Shown here piece after piece: positions 22,786 through 34,674 of a stretch of 64,000 nucleotides of DNA. The notes beneath the pieces were generated by a model. It worked only from the letters and a program-made list of their open reading frames with translations, had not been told where the DNA came from and made no database searches. This stretch comes from Curvularia sp. ZM96 (Eukaryota > Ascomycota > Dothideomycetes > Pleosporales > Pleosporaceae). The position numbers and the translations under genes were made by a program. The stretch's first letter is position 1, and each line of letters starts with the position of its first letter. The stretch spans positions 2,108,001 through 2,172,000 of the forward strand of contig JAJGBQ010000001.1 of NCBI GenBank assembly GCA_022457065.1. The letters are read 5' to 3'.

Positions 22786-24727
22786 GTGACCTCTTGTTCT
22801 CTGGTATTCCTTTTATGGAAAATACGGCTTTGGGCGGACGGGTGCGTGCCATGAATTCTGGGAACGTGAACAATAAGGGTTGGCTTCTGTCTCATTCTTC
22901 TTCTTTCTCTTCTTTTTCTTCACGACTGGTCTTGAGAACATGACGCTTGCGACACGATCGCATGATTTTTTTTATTCTGTATATACACACCTTGTATGCA
23001 TTCAATCCAATGCAAATGCATGCTTTGAGCTTCTGGCTCCAATTACGAGATGTCTCTTATTTCGAAGTGATGCACTGTGATCTGCACACATCGTATTCTT
23101 CGGCAAAGCTTTCCTATTCGGCAAGACCTTGAAGTGTTCCCGGTATGGACACGTCTGATTCTTTTGTCCCCTCTATGGTTGCTTAAATGGCTTGCAACAT
23201 CACTTCATACATGAGACTGTATCCACATAGAAAATCTGGCATCGGGACGCTGCTGAGATTGGATCTCCTATTGCAGACTTTCCAGTGGAGCGGAATGCAA
23301 CTATTAACAGCCTCGCTGACTCAGTTCTAATCCCCGGTATACCTAGGCATCATACAGTTCGTTAGCGGCTTCTGATCTACCGTCACAGGGAGAAAACAGA
23401 ACGCACTATTGAGCTTGCCCAATCCAGAATTTACCCTAGCTCGACAGAATCAAACTTACCAGTATTTGTCGTGATGTCCCTGGCCCTTACTATCTCCGAG
23501 GACGGACCATCGGATTCGGAAACTGGAAACGCAAGTGTACCAAACTACGCATATGCTTCTAGAAGGCACATAGTGTACCATTATTCTACCTAGCCTTATT
23601 TCAAATACTGGGGTAGGTGGCTAAGAGTTAGGGGTCGAACAGCTAACGATAGGTGCGTTCTAGGTAGTGCACTTCCAAGGAAGCCCGCCAATAGACATCA
23701 TCATAGCATGGGTTTTGTGGCAGATGCATCTAAAATGTAATTCGATAGTGTAGCCAGCAAAGCTGAATGTAATAGTCCATCAGCTCGCATGCTTACTTGA
23801 AACACTAATTTGTTGGACTGCTGATGTATGGTCTGTGATACCAGCAGTAATAGAGATGGAATCCAGGCCAACTAGTCCTGTTATTGAAAGTATTTGACAT
23901 GACTAAACTGCGCGAATTAGTCTGATGGGATATCCAGTATACAAAAGGGTCTTCCACTGAACATTTCTTCGATAAGATGTAAGATGTTCCAAACAGATAC
24001 AGGACATGAATATCCGCTTGATGTCTGTGTCAACATGCTCACTCTTTGATAATGTTAGACACTCAATGATTGAAGAAGTCTATGAAATACGGGAACGATA
24101 CCAGACTCAGTAACGACAAGACCGCTTTGGTGAAGAAGGAAAACCAAACTTGGTCTGGAATAGAGTAAAGTGATGGTGCTGAAGCGTCTCTGCTGGTTCA
24201 GTGAGGCCAGTTATCTACTCACGCAAGCACTCACTTCCTCTATGCCACCATTGTGCTGGTTCTGATCATCTCCAGGTCTGTACAGCAGATATGTGTGATT
24301 TCTGGTGTACAATTCAAGGCACTGGTATGTTTCACATAGTCTCTTGGTTGTAGAATAGTGCTTGCAATTTGAAGTACTGTATCACGAGGGTCATAACGTG
24401 GGCGTCTATCTACCGATTTCTTTGGAAGGATCCACCAAGGACTTTAATACTATCAAACTAACTTATTTCAACATATTAGTTTGGTTTTCATGATGCTTTG
24501 GGGTTTTCGCCTGTGATCACGTTTTGAGGTTTCTAGATGTAAGCCTCAGCCCCGCTCTTTTTACACGACAACCCCGCCATCAGCATCCCTCGGCTGACAC
24601 TGAGGACCATCTAGCTGGTCAGACAAGTTAACCTGCTTCTCTTTTCGGTCTCTGTGATGCTTTTGAGCCTGTTTTCACCATGAAGTTTATATTCTCAAAA
24701 TTTTCAAATTTTTTCATCTTATCCATA
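22786..24727. other. Gene desert downstream of LPMO
   Basis: Nearly 2 kb follow in which almost no ORF exceeds 60 codons in any frame, notably between 23132 and 24805. The sequence is moderately AT-rich and lacks repeats or recognisable protein traces. A short hairpin, CAAACTAA ... TTAGTTTG, lies near 24451-24480. It could be a mutated (RIP-affected) relic, but I cannot show that by eye. Confidence 0.5.
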
Positions 24728-24812
24728 GCGATGATGGTTTAAGGGTAAAATCCAGGCTTCCCATACTCAATAGAGCTTGCCTGGGCTCCGGGTTCGAGTC
24801 CCGGTCATCGCA
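24728..24812 (+). tRNA. tRNA-Gly (anticodon CCC) with 14-nt intron
   Basis: The acceptor stem GCGATGA pairs with TCATCGC (discriminator A at 24812). The T arm is CCGGG-TTCGAGT-CCCGG. The anticodon stem CAGGC (24753-24757) pairs with GCCTG (24779-24783), and the loop reads TT-CCC-A followed by a 14-nt intron (24764-24777) inserted after position 37, the canonical place, then T38. The anticodon is therefore CCC, reading GGG codons. Shifting the stem by one base would give TCC, but would put C at position 37, which is unlikely. An internal box B is present in GGTTCGAGTCC. It stands alone in a gene-poor region. Confidence 0.85.
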
Positions 24813-25648
24813 TTCGAAAGAGATAATCTTTTTGCGCTGGAGTGTTAATGTTGTGGGGGATGTGTCGTCGAACTTTGAGGTCGGCAGTCTGACTTTTTGC
24901 CAACGCTAGTGTAGCAATGAAAACCGAGTAACAAGGCCATCGTCGCATTGGAATAACTATAAGAGAAAGCAAAGAAAAAAAAAGACTTCTGAGGAAGGAG
25001 CAAAAGTTAATGGCAAAATTCAGCGATTTAAGTTTTCCCACTTTAACGTTTCCAGGTTAGCCTTGCGCATGTTACGTCTACACACATGAGAGATCGTCTG
25101 GGCTAAAAGGTATACCGTACAGACGTAGCAAGTATCACTCAGGCAGTCTCCATGCTAATTGGTACACTGATCTCTAATCAATTCTGAGATTTATAAAGCG
25201 GCACTTGAGGTTGACCAGGAAGACGTTTCTAGGCGTGAGTGAAGGTTAGATCATTCTCGAGATGGAACCGTAGCTTCTTACATTAGATCTGGCAAAACTC
25301 CAGTAGCAAATTCCACCGCATTGAATAGTTTTTGACTGTCAGCTCATTCAAACCCAACAGGTAGATCCCTTCTGAGGTTTGACTGAACAAGAAACAAGCT
25401 TGTATCGGAGATTATTTCATGGAACTACAAGCTAAATACAGTGCGAACATAATCCTAAATTGTGCTATCCAATAGAGAAATGATACGTTGTGTAGACCTG
25501 ATGTGTAGACAATGGAGCGAGTCGGAGGCGGATGTGGGGTCCAGCAACCGCCCGTAGCGCTGCGTCATTGCCCGTGAACCACCCAACAGCTCCAACAGCG
25601 ACACGAATATCCCCTCACCACAACGACCTACCCCCAATTCCGCCCGCC
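24813..25648. other. Intergenic region between tRNA-Gly and GET4
   Basis: About 840 bp without a supported gene. A minus-strand ORF at 25455-25730 overlaps the GET4 start and is a shadow. A T-rich run right after the tRNA, as expected for Pol III termination, begins near 24826 (CTTTTTG). Confidence 0.4.
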
Positions 25649-26796
25649 ATGGCCTCCAAGATCGAGAAGACCCTCGCGCGACAACGCGAAAAGTAAAACA
25701 CGCTCTAAACCCCACCTGAACCACAGTCAAGCTGACCCCACCACTCCTCAGAATCGCAGAAGGCCAGTACTACGAAGCCCACCAACAGCTCCGTGTGATC
25801 GCCTCTCGCTACACCAAAGCCAGCGACTGGGCCAACGCGACCTCGATCCTCTACCAAGGCGCACAATCGCTACTACAAGCGGGCCAGGGCGGCTCCGGCG
25901 GGGATCTCTGCATCTTTTTGATCGACGTATACAACAAGGGAGAAATCAAAGTGGATGCGGAAAGCAAAGGGCGGCTGCTAACGCTTCTCCGAGCGTTTCC
26001 AAAGGATGAGCCAACAAAGAAGAAGTTTGTGGGCGAGATGGTGATGTGGAGTTCGCGATTTGGACACTTTCCCGCAGGAGATCCAGAGATACATCACGTT
26101 GCGGGGGGATTGTACGCTGAAGGTGAGTTCCGTTCGATGGTCTTGTGCCAGTCACACCATAAAACTTTACCAGAAAGAACTGGCTCTCTATTATGTATGA
26201 GCCTCAGAAGCTAATGCCGAATGCTATGTACAGAACTCGAACCCTACGAAGCAGAGCGCCACCTCCTACTTGGCACCCAAGACAGCGCCGCAACTCTCGC
26301 AAACCTCAACTACAACTGGTACACCTCAGACGCACCGCACACGGCAGCCCTCTACTGCGCCCGCGGTGTCCTACCCTACCTCCTCACCGGCAACTTACGA
26401 GCCGCGAACAAATTCTTTCTACTCTTCACCTCTGCCCTCGAGAAGGCGCCCAATCCGCCCACACAATCCGTCACCACAAAATCGTCTGAATTCCGTGTGT
26501 ACCCCTCGCTGCCGCTCTTGAATTTCCTGGGCCTCTTGCTCTTGAGCGTTGAGAGGGGAGACCCTAGCTTGTGGCGTCAGCTAAAGAGCCACTATGCGGG
26601 CGATCTGAAAGACGTTAATTGGGGTGAGGCACTGGACCAGCTGGGTGAAATGTACTTTGGAATCAAGATCCCGAGACAGGGTAACCCCATGTTCGATATG
26701 CTGGGAAGCATGTTTGGCGGTGGTATGGGAGGAGGAAACGGAGGTGCGAAGAAGGCGGTTGGGGGAAGGGCGCCGCCATCTGCAGGGTTGGATTGA
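25649..26796 (+). CDS. GET4: Get4, subunit of the tail-anchored protein insertion pathway
   Basis: Exons 25649-25692, 25752-26122 and 26234-26796 give 325 residues. Get4 with Get5 hands tail-anchored membrane proteins from Sgt2 to the Get3 ATPase in the cytosol. Family blocks are the N-terminal helical repeats (GQYYEAHQQLRVIASRY, ATSILYQGAQSLLQAGQ), LYAEELEPYEAERHLLLGT, ARGVLPYLLTGNLRAAN and LNFLGLLLLSVERGD. The tail ends in a Gly-rich segment after FDMLGSMFGGG, which is usual for fungal Get4. The third exon's phase confirms the AELEPYEAERH junction. The gene is tail-to-tail with LYS9, stop codons 189 bp apart. Confidence 0.93.
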
Positions 26797-26985
26797 GTGA
26801 GGGAATATGAAGGGGCCGGATGGATGGCGGTGCTACAGCAGCAGAGATACCAGCGTATACCCAGAAATGCAAGGACATTCATGAGAGTAATTTATGCATT
26901 CATGTGCTTGTTTTGATATCTATGTCTACCTGGTCATATCGGTATGACTTTTTGTTGTTCGTCTCCCAAATACCCATCTCTAACC

Positions 26986-28590
26986 TTACATGGGAATGGT
27001 CTTCTCCTTGAAGTAAACGCCGTACTCGTCTTCCAATGTCTTCATCAACGGCCTGCAAATCTCTGGACTCATGGGCGCTAGGATACCCTTCTCGCTAAGT
27101 GTGCCATCAAGCACCTGTTGGACAGCGACGGCACATGGCACACCAACCAACTTAGCCATGGCGGAGTAGCCCTTGGGGTCACCGTAGTCCACGAGTGTGC
27201 AGGTGCGGACAGCCTTGCTGCCATCCTTGTTCTCAATCTCGAACCTATGTTGGAGCATGACCATGTCGCGCTCGCCCTCCTCGTACTGCATCTTCTTCTC
27301 CAGAGTAGCGCACAGCGTGTCCAGAGGGTTACCGCGGGGGGTGATTTCCTCGTCGGAGATGATGCCGATCCAGCGGAGGCCGGAGATGATACGGTCCTTG
27401 TCTTCGGTGCTGGCGAACTTTGTTCTCGAAGAAATGGCCCAGATGATGTCTTCGTCCTTGCTGCTAGTGGCGCCAACAATCTTGGCAGTAGCATCGCGCC
27501 AGGTGCTCTTCTCACCCTCCTTGAGGAAGTCCTTGGGATCTTCTGACAGGAAACCGATGTCGACGAGGCACTTGATGTACTCTGGGAAACCCTGGTACCT
27601 CAGCGTACCACGGATGATGGTCTGTGCCTCTGGGATGTTGTAGCGCTCCTTGTAGGGTGTGGAGTCACGGTTGGGGTATGCGACGAAAGCGTAACCGGGG
27701 TAGATGTAGTATGGCTTTGCCTCGGCCATGAGTTCTGGGCCCTCAACGGATTTGACCTTGCCGTCCTGGTAGAAAGCTGCCTGGTTTCTCAGTGCAAGCA
27801 ATACACCCCTGGAGCTCCAGGAGAACTTGTAACCGAGCGGGTTGTCTGAGGCCTCTGGGGCGGGGAGACCACCACAGTATGACTTAAAGGACAGAATCTT
27901 GCCGCCAGCCTTGTGGACCTCGTCGATGGTAAGGACAGCCGAGAGATGGTCAACACCCGGGTCTACACCAATCTCATTCATGACTGTGATTCCAGCCTCC
28001 TTTGCCTCGGCGTCAAGCTCCATCATGGCGGGAGAGACGTAGGATGTTGTAACGACATTCTTCTTCTTGCGGATCGCCGACTTGATGACGGTGGCGTGGT
28101 ATGTGTAGGGAATGAGGGAGATGACGACGTCAACCTTGGCGACTTCAGCGTCGAGAGCATCGGCGTTGTTTACGTCAAGCTAGGATTTGTTAGCAACCGA
28201 GATGACAATTCGAGCATTGAGTGCCATACGCTAATGGCATGGGTGTTGGGAATGCCCTTGGCCAAAGCCTGAGCCTTCTCCAAAGTACGGCATGCGACTG
28301 TCACCTTGACACCAGACTTTGCGAGAACGTCTACGGTTGGTCGTGTGCTAGGAATGTCAGCAATTGCAGTTTGGAAGACAATATCTGACTTACACGAAAC
28401 CAGCACCGAGCAAAAGGGCGGTCCTGATGGACTGTTAGCCATTTGAAAGGCAAGCGCGATCTTCATACAACATACTTTCCGCTGTACTTTCCGCTGGCGG
28501 TGCCCATAACGTTCTGAATCTTGTCTGTAAAAGTTGTCAGCGTTGCATCAATGGCTCTGGAATTGATTACCTACTGGTAATGGCCTCCAT
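26986..28590 (-). CDS. LYS9: Saccharopine dehydrogenase (NADP+, L-glutamate-forming), lysine synthesis
   Basis: The enzyme makes saccharopine from aminoadipate semialdehyde and glutamate, the penultimate step of the fungal aminoadipate pathway. Five exons on the minus strand, 28575-28590, 28476-28524, 28394-28423, 28230-28347 and 26986-28179, give 468 residues. The first three exons are tiny (16, 49 and 30 nt), and the Rossmann motif LLLGAGFV falls on the 30-nt exon. Later blocks VISLIPYTYHATVIKSAI, EIGVDPGVDHLSA, SYCGGLPAPEASDNPLGYKFSW, shown only as landmarks, and GRLRWIG-like GLRWIGI match Lys9 and its Penicillium homologue Lys7. The C-terminus (EKTIPM) is complete. It is divergent from SEC15, with a 732-bp shared promoter. 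Confidence 0.93.
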
Positions 28591-29322
28591 TATGTGTGAT
28601 TGAAAGTAGTTGCCAAGTCAAGGAAAAAAAGTTTGGACAAGTTATATCTTGGGCGTTGACTCCGGATCGGAGTTCTAAGAAATCGGCGGGGTACTCCGTC
28701 ATCGCTCCAGAAGTGGGGCGTCCGCAGCCTGTCAACTGGAGATGATTGTCTCCTGCAACCCGAAACACGCTCCGAAGCTAACAAAACTCGGTCGAATTGC
28801 CACTGGATACCAGGGGAATGACTGCCGCTCTGACACAGCTGGTACTGACTTGTGCAATTGTGACGCCGTAAATTTTCACAGCCAATGGCTTTCCAAATCT
28901 CCACGACTTGTCCCATTACCCAACTTGAAGTATGGAGATACAGAGCGAGCATAGTACAACATTCCATATTATAGGATATGCTATTCCCAGATGAAGGTGA
29001 GTCTCTCTGCTTTATGTCGGTCGTTCCATCGTGCTTCTGATGTATGTATTTCTCCAAGCAACTTCATGGGGAAAGTGGGCCTGGATTCCGCCAAGCGAGC
29101 TATCCTGCATTCATGTTAGCGTTGCATCAGGCGCATCGCCGACTTGCCAGGTACGCGTTTCAAGCCCAAAGACATTCAACGACAACACATATCAGCATCA
29201 TAGTGAGATTGGAGGTCCTTTCTATCATCGCGGCTCATAATCTAGCCACTCGAAAGCCATCTGCGACACAAGCCATCACATTTCCTTCAGCAGTTGTGAC
29301 ATTCTCCTAGGCAGCCGCCATA
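28591..29322. promoter_or_regulatory. Divergent LYS9/SEC15 promoter with Zn-cluster-like palindrome and TGACTC
   Basis: This 732-bp region separates the LYS9 and SEC15 start codons. At 28659-28673 is a perfect inverted repeat ACTCCG-GAT-CGGAGT, a CCG-N3-CGG layout typical of Zn2Cys6 dimer sites, 69-83 bp before the LYS9 ATG. TGACTC, the core of the Gcn4/CpcA amino-acid control element, overlaps it at 28657-28662. A TATAT run sits at 28643-28647. Confidence 0.6.
28657..28673. promoter_or_regulatory. Overlapping TGACTC and CCG-N3-CGG palindrome before LYS9
   Basis: TGACTC (28657-28662) overlaps the first arm of the palindrome ACTCCG/CGGAGT (28659-28673). Yeast LYS genes are controlled by Gcn4 and by the Zn-cluster factor Lys14, whose site has different spacing. 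The overlap suggests combined control, but this is inferred. Confidence 0.55.
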
Positions 29323-31795
29323 ATGCCATCGGCTATTGACCCTGACGATGACTTGTGGACAGCGATCAAACAAGTAAAGGACAACCATACGGACTGCAGT
29401 CGCAAGTACCTTGCTAATGATACCAGATATCCCAGTCGTCCGTGGGCTCGGACTATATTGATCAGCTGATCCCCATCATGAAGGACCCCCGTTACTCTAA
29501 CCAACTGCAAATCACATTTGATCGATATGCCAATGATCGCGAGAGTGAGATCGAGCGAATATGTAACGCAAATCATCAAGACTTTGTCAGCTCTGTCGAC
29601 TCATTGCTCAGGATACGGGACCAGACTGTGCAAATGAGTGGTGAAATCTTGCAACTTAATGAGTCTATCCAAGAGAGTATTGAGAAGCTGGCCGAGCACA
29701 AGAAAGCGTTGGTCGATTCCAGAGGCGTGCGTCAAAACATCAACGAAGCCAGCCAAGCACTCAACGCCTGTTTGAACGTTTTGCGGATTGCCAACCAGGT
29801 CCAGGATCTGCTAAAAGAGAAGAATTATTATGCGGCTTTGAGGGCGCTAGACGAGCTGCAAACAATTCACTTGAAGGAGATTAATCGTTTCAAAATTGCG
29901 AACTTGATTGAGAAATCGATTCCACAAACCCAAGAGCAAATCAGAGAGGCAGTCAAGAGCGACTTAAGTACATGGTTGTTCCGAATCCGCGAGTCTGCAC
30001 AGTTCTTAGGCGAGGTATCGTTCTTCTACACGGAGCAGCGAAGAAAGCGCAACCAATGGCGCGCCGAGACGGATCCGCGCTTTTCAAAGTTCAAGCTGAA
30101 CTCGGCCATCGAACTCGTTGCTGATGAAACAGATGAATTTGATGTTCTCAACAACGAAGAGGCAGGCAATGAGACCGACTTCTCGCGCTTGTTCGAAGCC
30201 ATGCACATCAACGAGACACTAGGCAAGAGCGACCAATTCAGAGCCGAATATGCGGCGGACCGGCGGACGCAGAAAGACCTGATCATACCGAACAAGCTTG
30301 ATCTACTTGATGAAGAATGCAGCGACTTGAGCAGCTTGCTGGAAAGCATCGCCGGGTACGCTATTATTGAGAAAGCAACCATGACAATCACAACGAATTT
30401 GCGATCACAAGCTGACGTAAGTGGAACACTTGGCTTTGCTCTTCATGGCTGTGGCTCATATACAACAGGTCGACGAGCTGTGGGATTCGATGTGCCAAAG
30501 TGCCATCAAACTTATCACAGGAGAGCTACATACTGTCGAAAACGACGAACTGCTACTCAAGATTAAAGGTCGCATCGCACTTTTCATGCTGACAATGGAG
30601 GTTGGTACCCTCAATCAATCCATGCTTAATCCAAACTAATCTGAGCCTCTAGAAATGGGGTTATTCCGTATCCGCAATGAACGACCTATTACTTACCCTT
30701 TTCTCCAAGTACTCTGCCCTCCTCAAGCAGCGTTTCAGCGACGACTTCCTGGAAATTGTGCACACGGACGACTACATGCCTATGCCTATAAATTCGCGCG
30801 AAGAGTACGATAAGGTCGTCTCAGTATCTTGGTATAACCCACCAACGAACAGTGAACAACTTACGTTCCCGTGCGTTTTGCCATTCTCACAAATGTACCC
30901 TCTGTGCTGCATCGATATCAGAAACTTCCTGAATCAAATATACCTCTTCAGCGACGATTATTTCCAGAAGAGTAGTGTCATCGACGAAACCCTCCGCACA
31001 AGTCTGGATGAACTTCTTTGCGAGAAGGTTTGCGGAAGCCTTGTCGAGCGCCTGAGCAGCCAGTACCCGGGCCAAATCGTACAGATTCTCACCAACCTCG
31101 AACACTTCGAGAACGCATGCATAGAGCTCCAAGACCTACTTTTTGAAGCGCGCTCTTCGCCTTCTGCAACTGGACCAATTGTTCTCACCGCCACAGAGCG
31201 CTTCGCGAAAGCCAAGAATACCGCATCCAACCGCGTTTTCGAACTTGTCAACAGCAAGATCGACGATTTGATCGAGACAGCGGAATACGATTGGATGGCC
31301 ACGAAACCGCAGACGGAGCCCTCGATGTACATGCTAGAGCTGACCAGGTATCTCTCGAACATCATGTCCTCGGTGCTCCTCGCCCTACCTATGGACATCA
31401 AGGAGTTCATCTACTTTGACGCTCTATCTCACGCTTCAACTGCCATCCTCGATCTGCCCCTTGCGCAACACATCAAACGCATCTCTCCCGCCGCCGTCGC
31501 CACCTTGGCTGCTGACACTGCTTTCCTGTCGCAATTCGTCAGCTCGCTGAACAATCCTATTCTTATGGAAAACTTGGATGAGCTGACACAAACGGTAGCG
31601 CTCATGGGCACGGACAATTCCGAGGAGTTTTTCGATATTGCACAGAGAAACAAGAAGTATAGCAAGGTGGATCAAATGAAAGGTGCTATTCTGCTCGAGA
31701 AGGTACAAGAAGGCGCCCAGGTTGCGGCGCAGAGTCCCAAGACGGAGGGTAAGGACCGATTCGGTACCTTGGGATCGAGATTTGGAATTAGATAA
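29323..31795 (+). CDS. SEC15: Exocyst complex subunit Sec15
   Basis: Exons 29323-29373, 29427-30416, 30469-30600 and 30653-31795 give 771 residues. Sec15 is the exocyst subunit that links the Rab Sec4 on secretory vesicles to the tethering complex at growth sites. Recognisable blocks are the N-terminal coiled coil (ESEIERICNANHQDFV, SLLRIRDQTVQMSGEILQL, KKALVDSRGVRQNI), then ERTMEKWGYSV-like MEKWGYSVSAMNDLLLTLF, which confirms the last splice, RFSDDFLEIV, and the C-terminal LPMDIKEFIYFDAL. The length agrees with fungal Sec15 proteins of about 760-800 residues. Introns are 52-53 nt. It is tail-to-tail with RMP1, stop codons 168 bp apart. Confidence 0.93.
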
Positions 31796-31963
31796 TTTGG
31801 AAAGAGTCGCACAATTGAGATGAAGAGGCAGAGACTAGACGCAATCACTACTTTGTATAGTGTAAAGCTGACAATTGAAAATGTTGTGAAGGTAGCTAGG
31901 CCTGGCTACTTGGTATCAATTCATATCGCCTGTTCCGCACAAAGAAGCAGAGCACAAATCCAT

Positions 31964-32747
31964 CTATTCGTCTTCCTCCTCCCGAGCAACAACAACTCCT
32001 TCATCGCACTCCTCCTCTCCACCGAGCACGGAGCCAAACTGCCCCGCCAAGGCGAGCTCATCATTTGCATCTAGCATACCCTTGACATCTACCGAAGCAA
32101 TCTGCTCATACACAGCCGTGATACCCGTGATGCGGCAAACACGCGCTACCGATGCCATCAAGACAAGGCCCAGCATGGAAAAAGGACCCACAGCCACCAA
32201 CTGACTGAACTGACTATTCGGACAAAAGCTGGTTAGCACTAGTAGCAAGAAATTCGACAGCACTTCCTAAAAGAAGAAGAAGAAGAAGAAGAAGAAGAAG
32301 AAGAAGAAGAAGAAGAAGAAGAAGAAGAAGAAGAAGAAGAAGAAGAAGAAGAAGAAGAAAAAAAAAAAAGGTGGTGAAAAGGACTTACTAATACCAAGCA
32401 TGCACTTCACCCCTAACATCCCAATACCTCAACCTAGCCTCGACTTTCTGCCTCCTCTCTTGCTCTCTTAGCGACGTGGCCTCGAATTCGCCCAGCAGGA
32501 GCGCCAGTTGCTTGCGGAACCCGTGCAGCGCTTTCCACCACGTGCTGCGGCGGTGCTGGTTCCGGTTGCGGATGAAGATTTTGTCGAGCAGGCTGTGGAT
32601 GTCGTGCAGCATGGCGATTTCATGTGTGCTTGCGCTGAAGAGCGGGGCTGCGGTGATGGATGGTGTGGTAGAGGAGCTGCTGGGGACTGTGAGGTGCTGG
32701 GCGGGTTGGCGGTGGGGAAGCGTAGTGCTGGGTGGTGCGATGGCCAT
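31964..32747 (-). CDS. RMP1: RNase MRP subunit Rmp1-like protein
   Basis: Exons 32389-32747 and 31964-32213 give 202 residues. The start is the first in-frame ATG; the frame continues upstream only through a TTG. The core LLDKIFIRNRNQHRRSTWW, with the RNRNQHRRSxWW signature, followed by LHGFRKQLALLL and RYWDVRGEVHAWYYQFSQLV, matches the Rmp1 RNA-binding domain. Rmp1 is the one protein unique to RNase MRP, which processes pre-rRNA and cell-cycle mRNAs in the nucleolus. The C-terminal tail is acidic. The 175-nt intron (32214-32388) contains about 30 AAG units, read as TTC on the coding strand, which lengthens the polypyrimidine tract. The join at WY-YQF restores the domain. Confidence 0.85.
32270..32369. 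repeat. (AAG)n microsatellite inside the RMP1 intron
   Basis: About 90 bp of nearly pure AAG repeat followed by about ten A residues. On the coding (minus) strand it is a T-run and (TTC)n. Confidence 0.95.
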
Positions 32748-34674
32748 GTTTTCTTGTTTGAGGTTGGTGATCCACAACTAGGAGGAGGATAGGTGTTTTT
32801 TGAGAAGGCGAGGTGGGCGACTTTCTTTATTGATATGTGTTGTCTTGGTGGTAATGTAGTCTTCCGTTTGCGTGTATATTGCCGCGGGATCGAGATGATA
32901 AACGTTCGTGACGTTACAAGTAGTACCCGGAAATTGAGCGACACAGAGGATGCGCCAGGCAAGTGCCGGATGATCAAAGTAACCCGGCGTCGGCAATTAA
33001 TTCTGGATCGGGTGGTATGGTAGTGATGCTAACGGCCGCGATGTAGGCCTCACGCATAATTTTATTTGTCGAGAAGAAAAAGAAAGAGACGAAAAATTTG
33101 CGTAGCAGTCCTTACACTGCTGTAGTGGCCGTCAAAGGCAAATTTAAGATGGCGCATGCGGTAATTTGCTGTCTAGAAGAAGAAGTTCTCCTGGGAGGCC
33201 TATGCTGATTACCCTCTTTCTTTTCGAGCGCGACGGTGGGGGCGCGTTGTTCCTAATCGCGATGTCAAGTGACACGGGAAAACCCTTCTAGCTCAATCTA
33301 GAGGTTGCACGCGTCCACGACCACATCAAAAGCGAGAGAGCGCAAATACAACACACAGATGGAGATTGATCATGTTCGAGGGCAGTTGAGCTTGTGTCGT
33401 TGCGTTCCCCATAAACTACCAATGCGGCTCTAGAGCGGTGGAGAAGGGCCGGCCACGTGAGCATTAGTGTCATCCACTTCCCCTGGCATATCCCGCATTT
33501 CTACCACCAGCACCTGCGAGGGAACTGAATCGATTGATGTGTCCGTGCGTATCACGTACCGTGCAACGGCTGTGGAGGTGGTAAATCTACTGGAAGAGCA
33601 AGGATGGACCGTGAAAGCAAAAGGTCATCCCATATGATCAGGTGATCAGGTACACAGTAACTGAATTTCCGTTGCCTTTTTCATGAAAAAGATTGGATGT
33701 ACAACAATGTCCTACAAGCCTCTGCAAGGCCTTCTCTCAATGGAGATGATCTATCACAGGCCACATATTCGACAGCTGCTTTTGGATATGCGATTGAAGG
33801 CCAAGACAATGGAAAAGCCAACATGGTACCCAGTGTTGCTGAGCTCTGAGATTGCGGCGTCGTAATCTGATCGCAACGTTATCCGTGACTCTGGATTTCC
33901 CAAATCCCGGATGTCTGTGTGAACTCATCCGGAATCTTGCCGCCAAATTCGGTCGTCGTGGCGGAGATCAGGGGACAATGGTGGACTCTCGGGCCACCTG
34001 GTTTGCGCCGAATTCTCTAACCTCAAGATTGCTGTCTTCCAGTAAGGAAGTAAGCATCCGTCGTAAAATCTCTACAGAAACGATACGACTACGAGAATAT
34101 CACCAATAGAATACAATGATCGCACTTCTATATTTACCTTTTGTTCGGGTCATGGGGTGGTTCACTATCGAGGAAACATGACGATGCTATCGTAGTTGTC
34201 GTGCTTGTTTCTGTAGAAAGCATCTAAGTCGAGAGAACAGCTCAGCAAATTTGGAACTGCAAACGCCGACTAGACGCTGCATGCAGCCCACTTAAAGTCG
34301 GGGAATGTATAAATAGATGGAAGGGTTATGTGAATAGTAGTAAGGTATCGCATATGAGCTTGCTATGCCTCGATAACGATCTGTCGCTGTAGGAGGAAGA
34401 TCGCTAAGCGCCCGTTCAAGAGGCCAGAAATAGGGCCAAGCTGCAGGAATGGTGGCACAAACAAACCCTCAGCTGCCTTTTACCCCGCACAGTGTCAACG
34501 TCGACCTAGGCTGTCATAACAACAGCGACTTAGAGAAGGGGTCGATTATCTGTGAGTAGCTGGACAGATTAACTTCATTGTTTAGCAAGAGAACTGACTG
34601 GCTTTCCACGCTTAGGTCAAATCGTATTAGCTCTGCTTTTCGGCATCGAAATAGCTCAACTCTGAAGATTGATA
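32748..34674. other. Gene-poor interval between RMP1 and a small unknown gene
   Basis: About 1.9 kb hold the RMP1 promoter and upstream sequence of the next gene. ORFs are short and unlike known proteins. No tRNA or repeat is recognised. Confidence 0.4.

Noticed and set aside
22786..24727. RIP-degraded transposon downstream of LPMO
   Set aside because: The near absence of ORFs suggests degradation, but I could not identify any protein remnant, terminal repeat or computed RIP index; not claimed.
25455..25730. Minus-strand ORF over the GET4 start
   Set aside because: Antisense shadow of the GET4 5' end with no domain.
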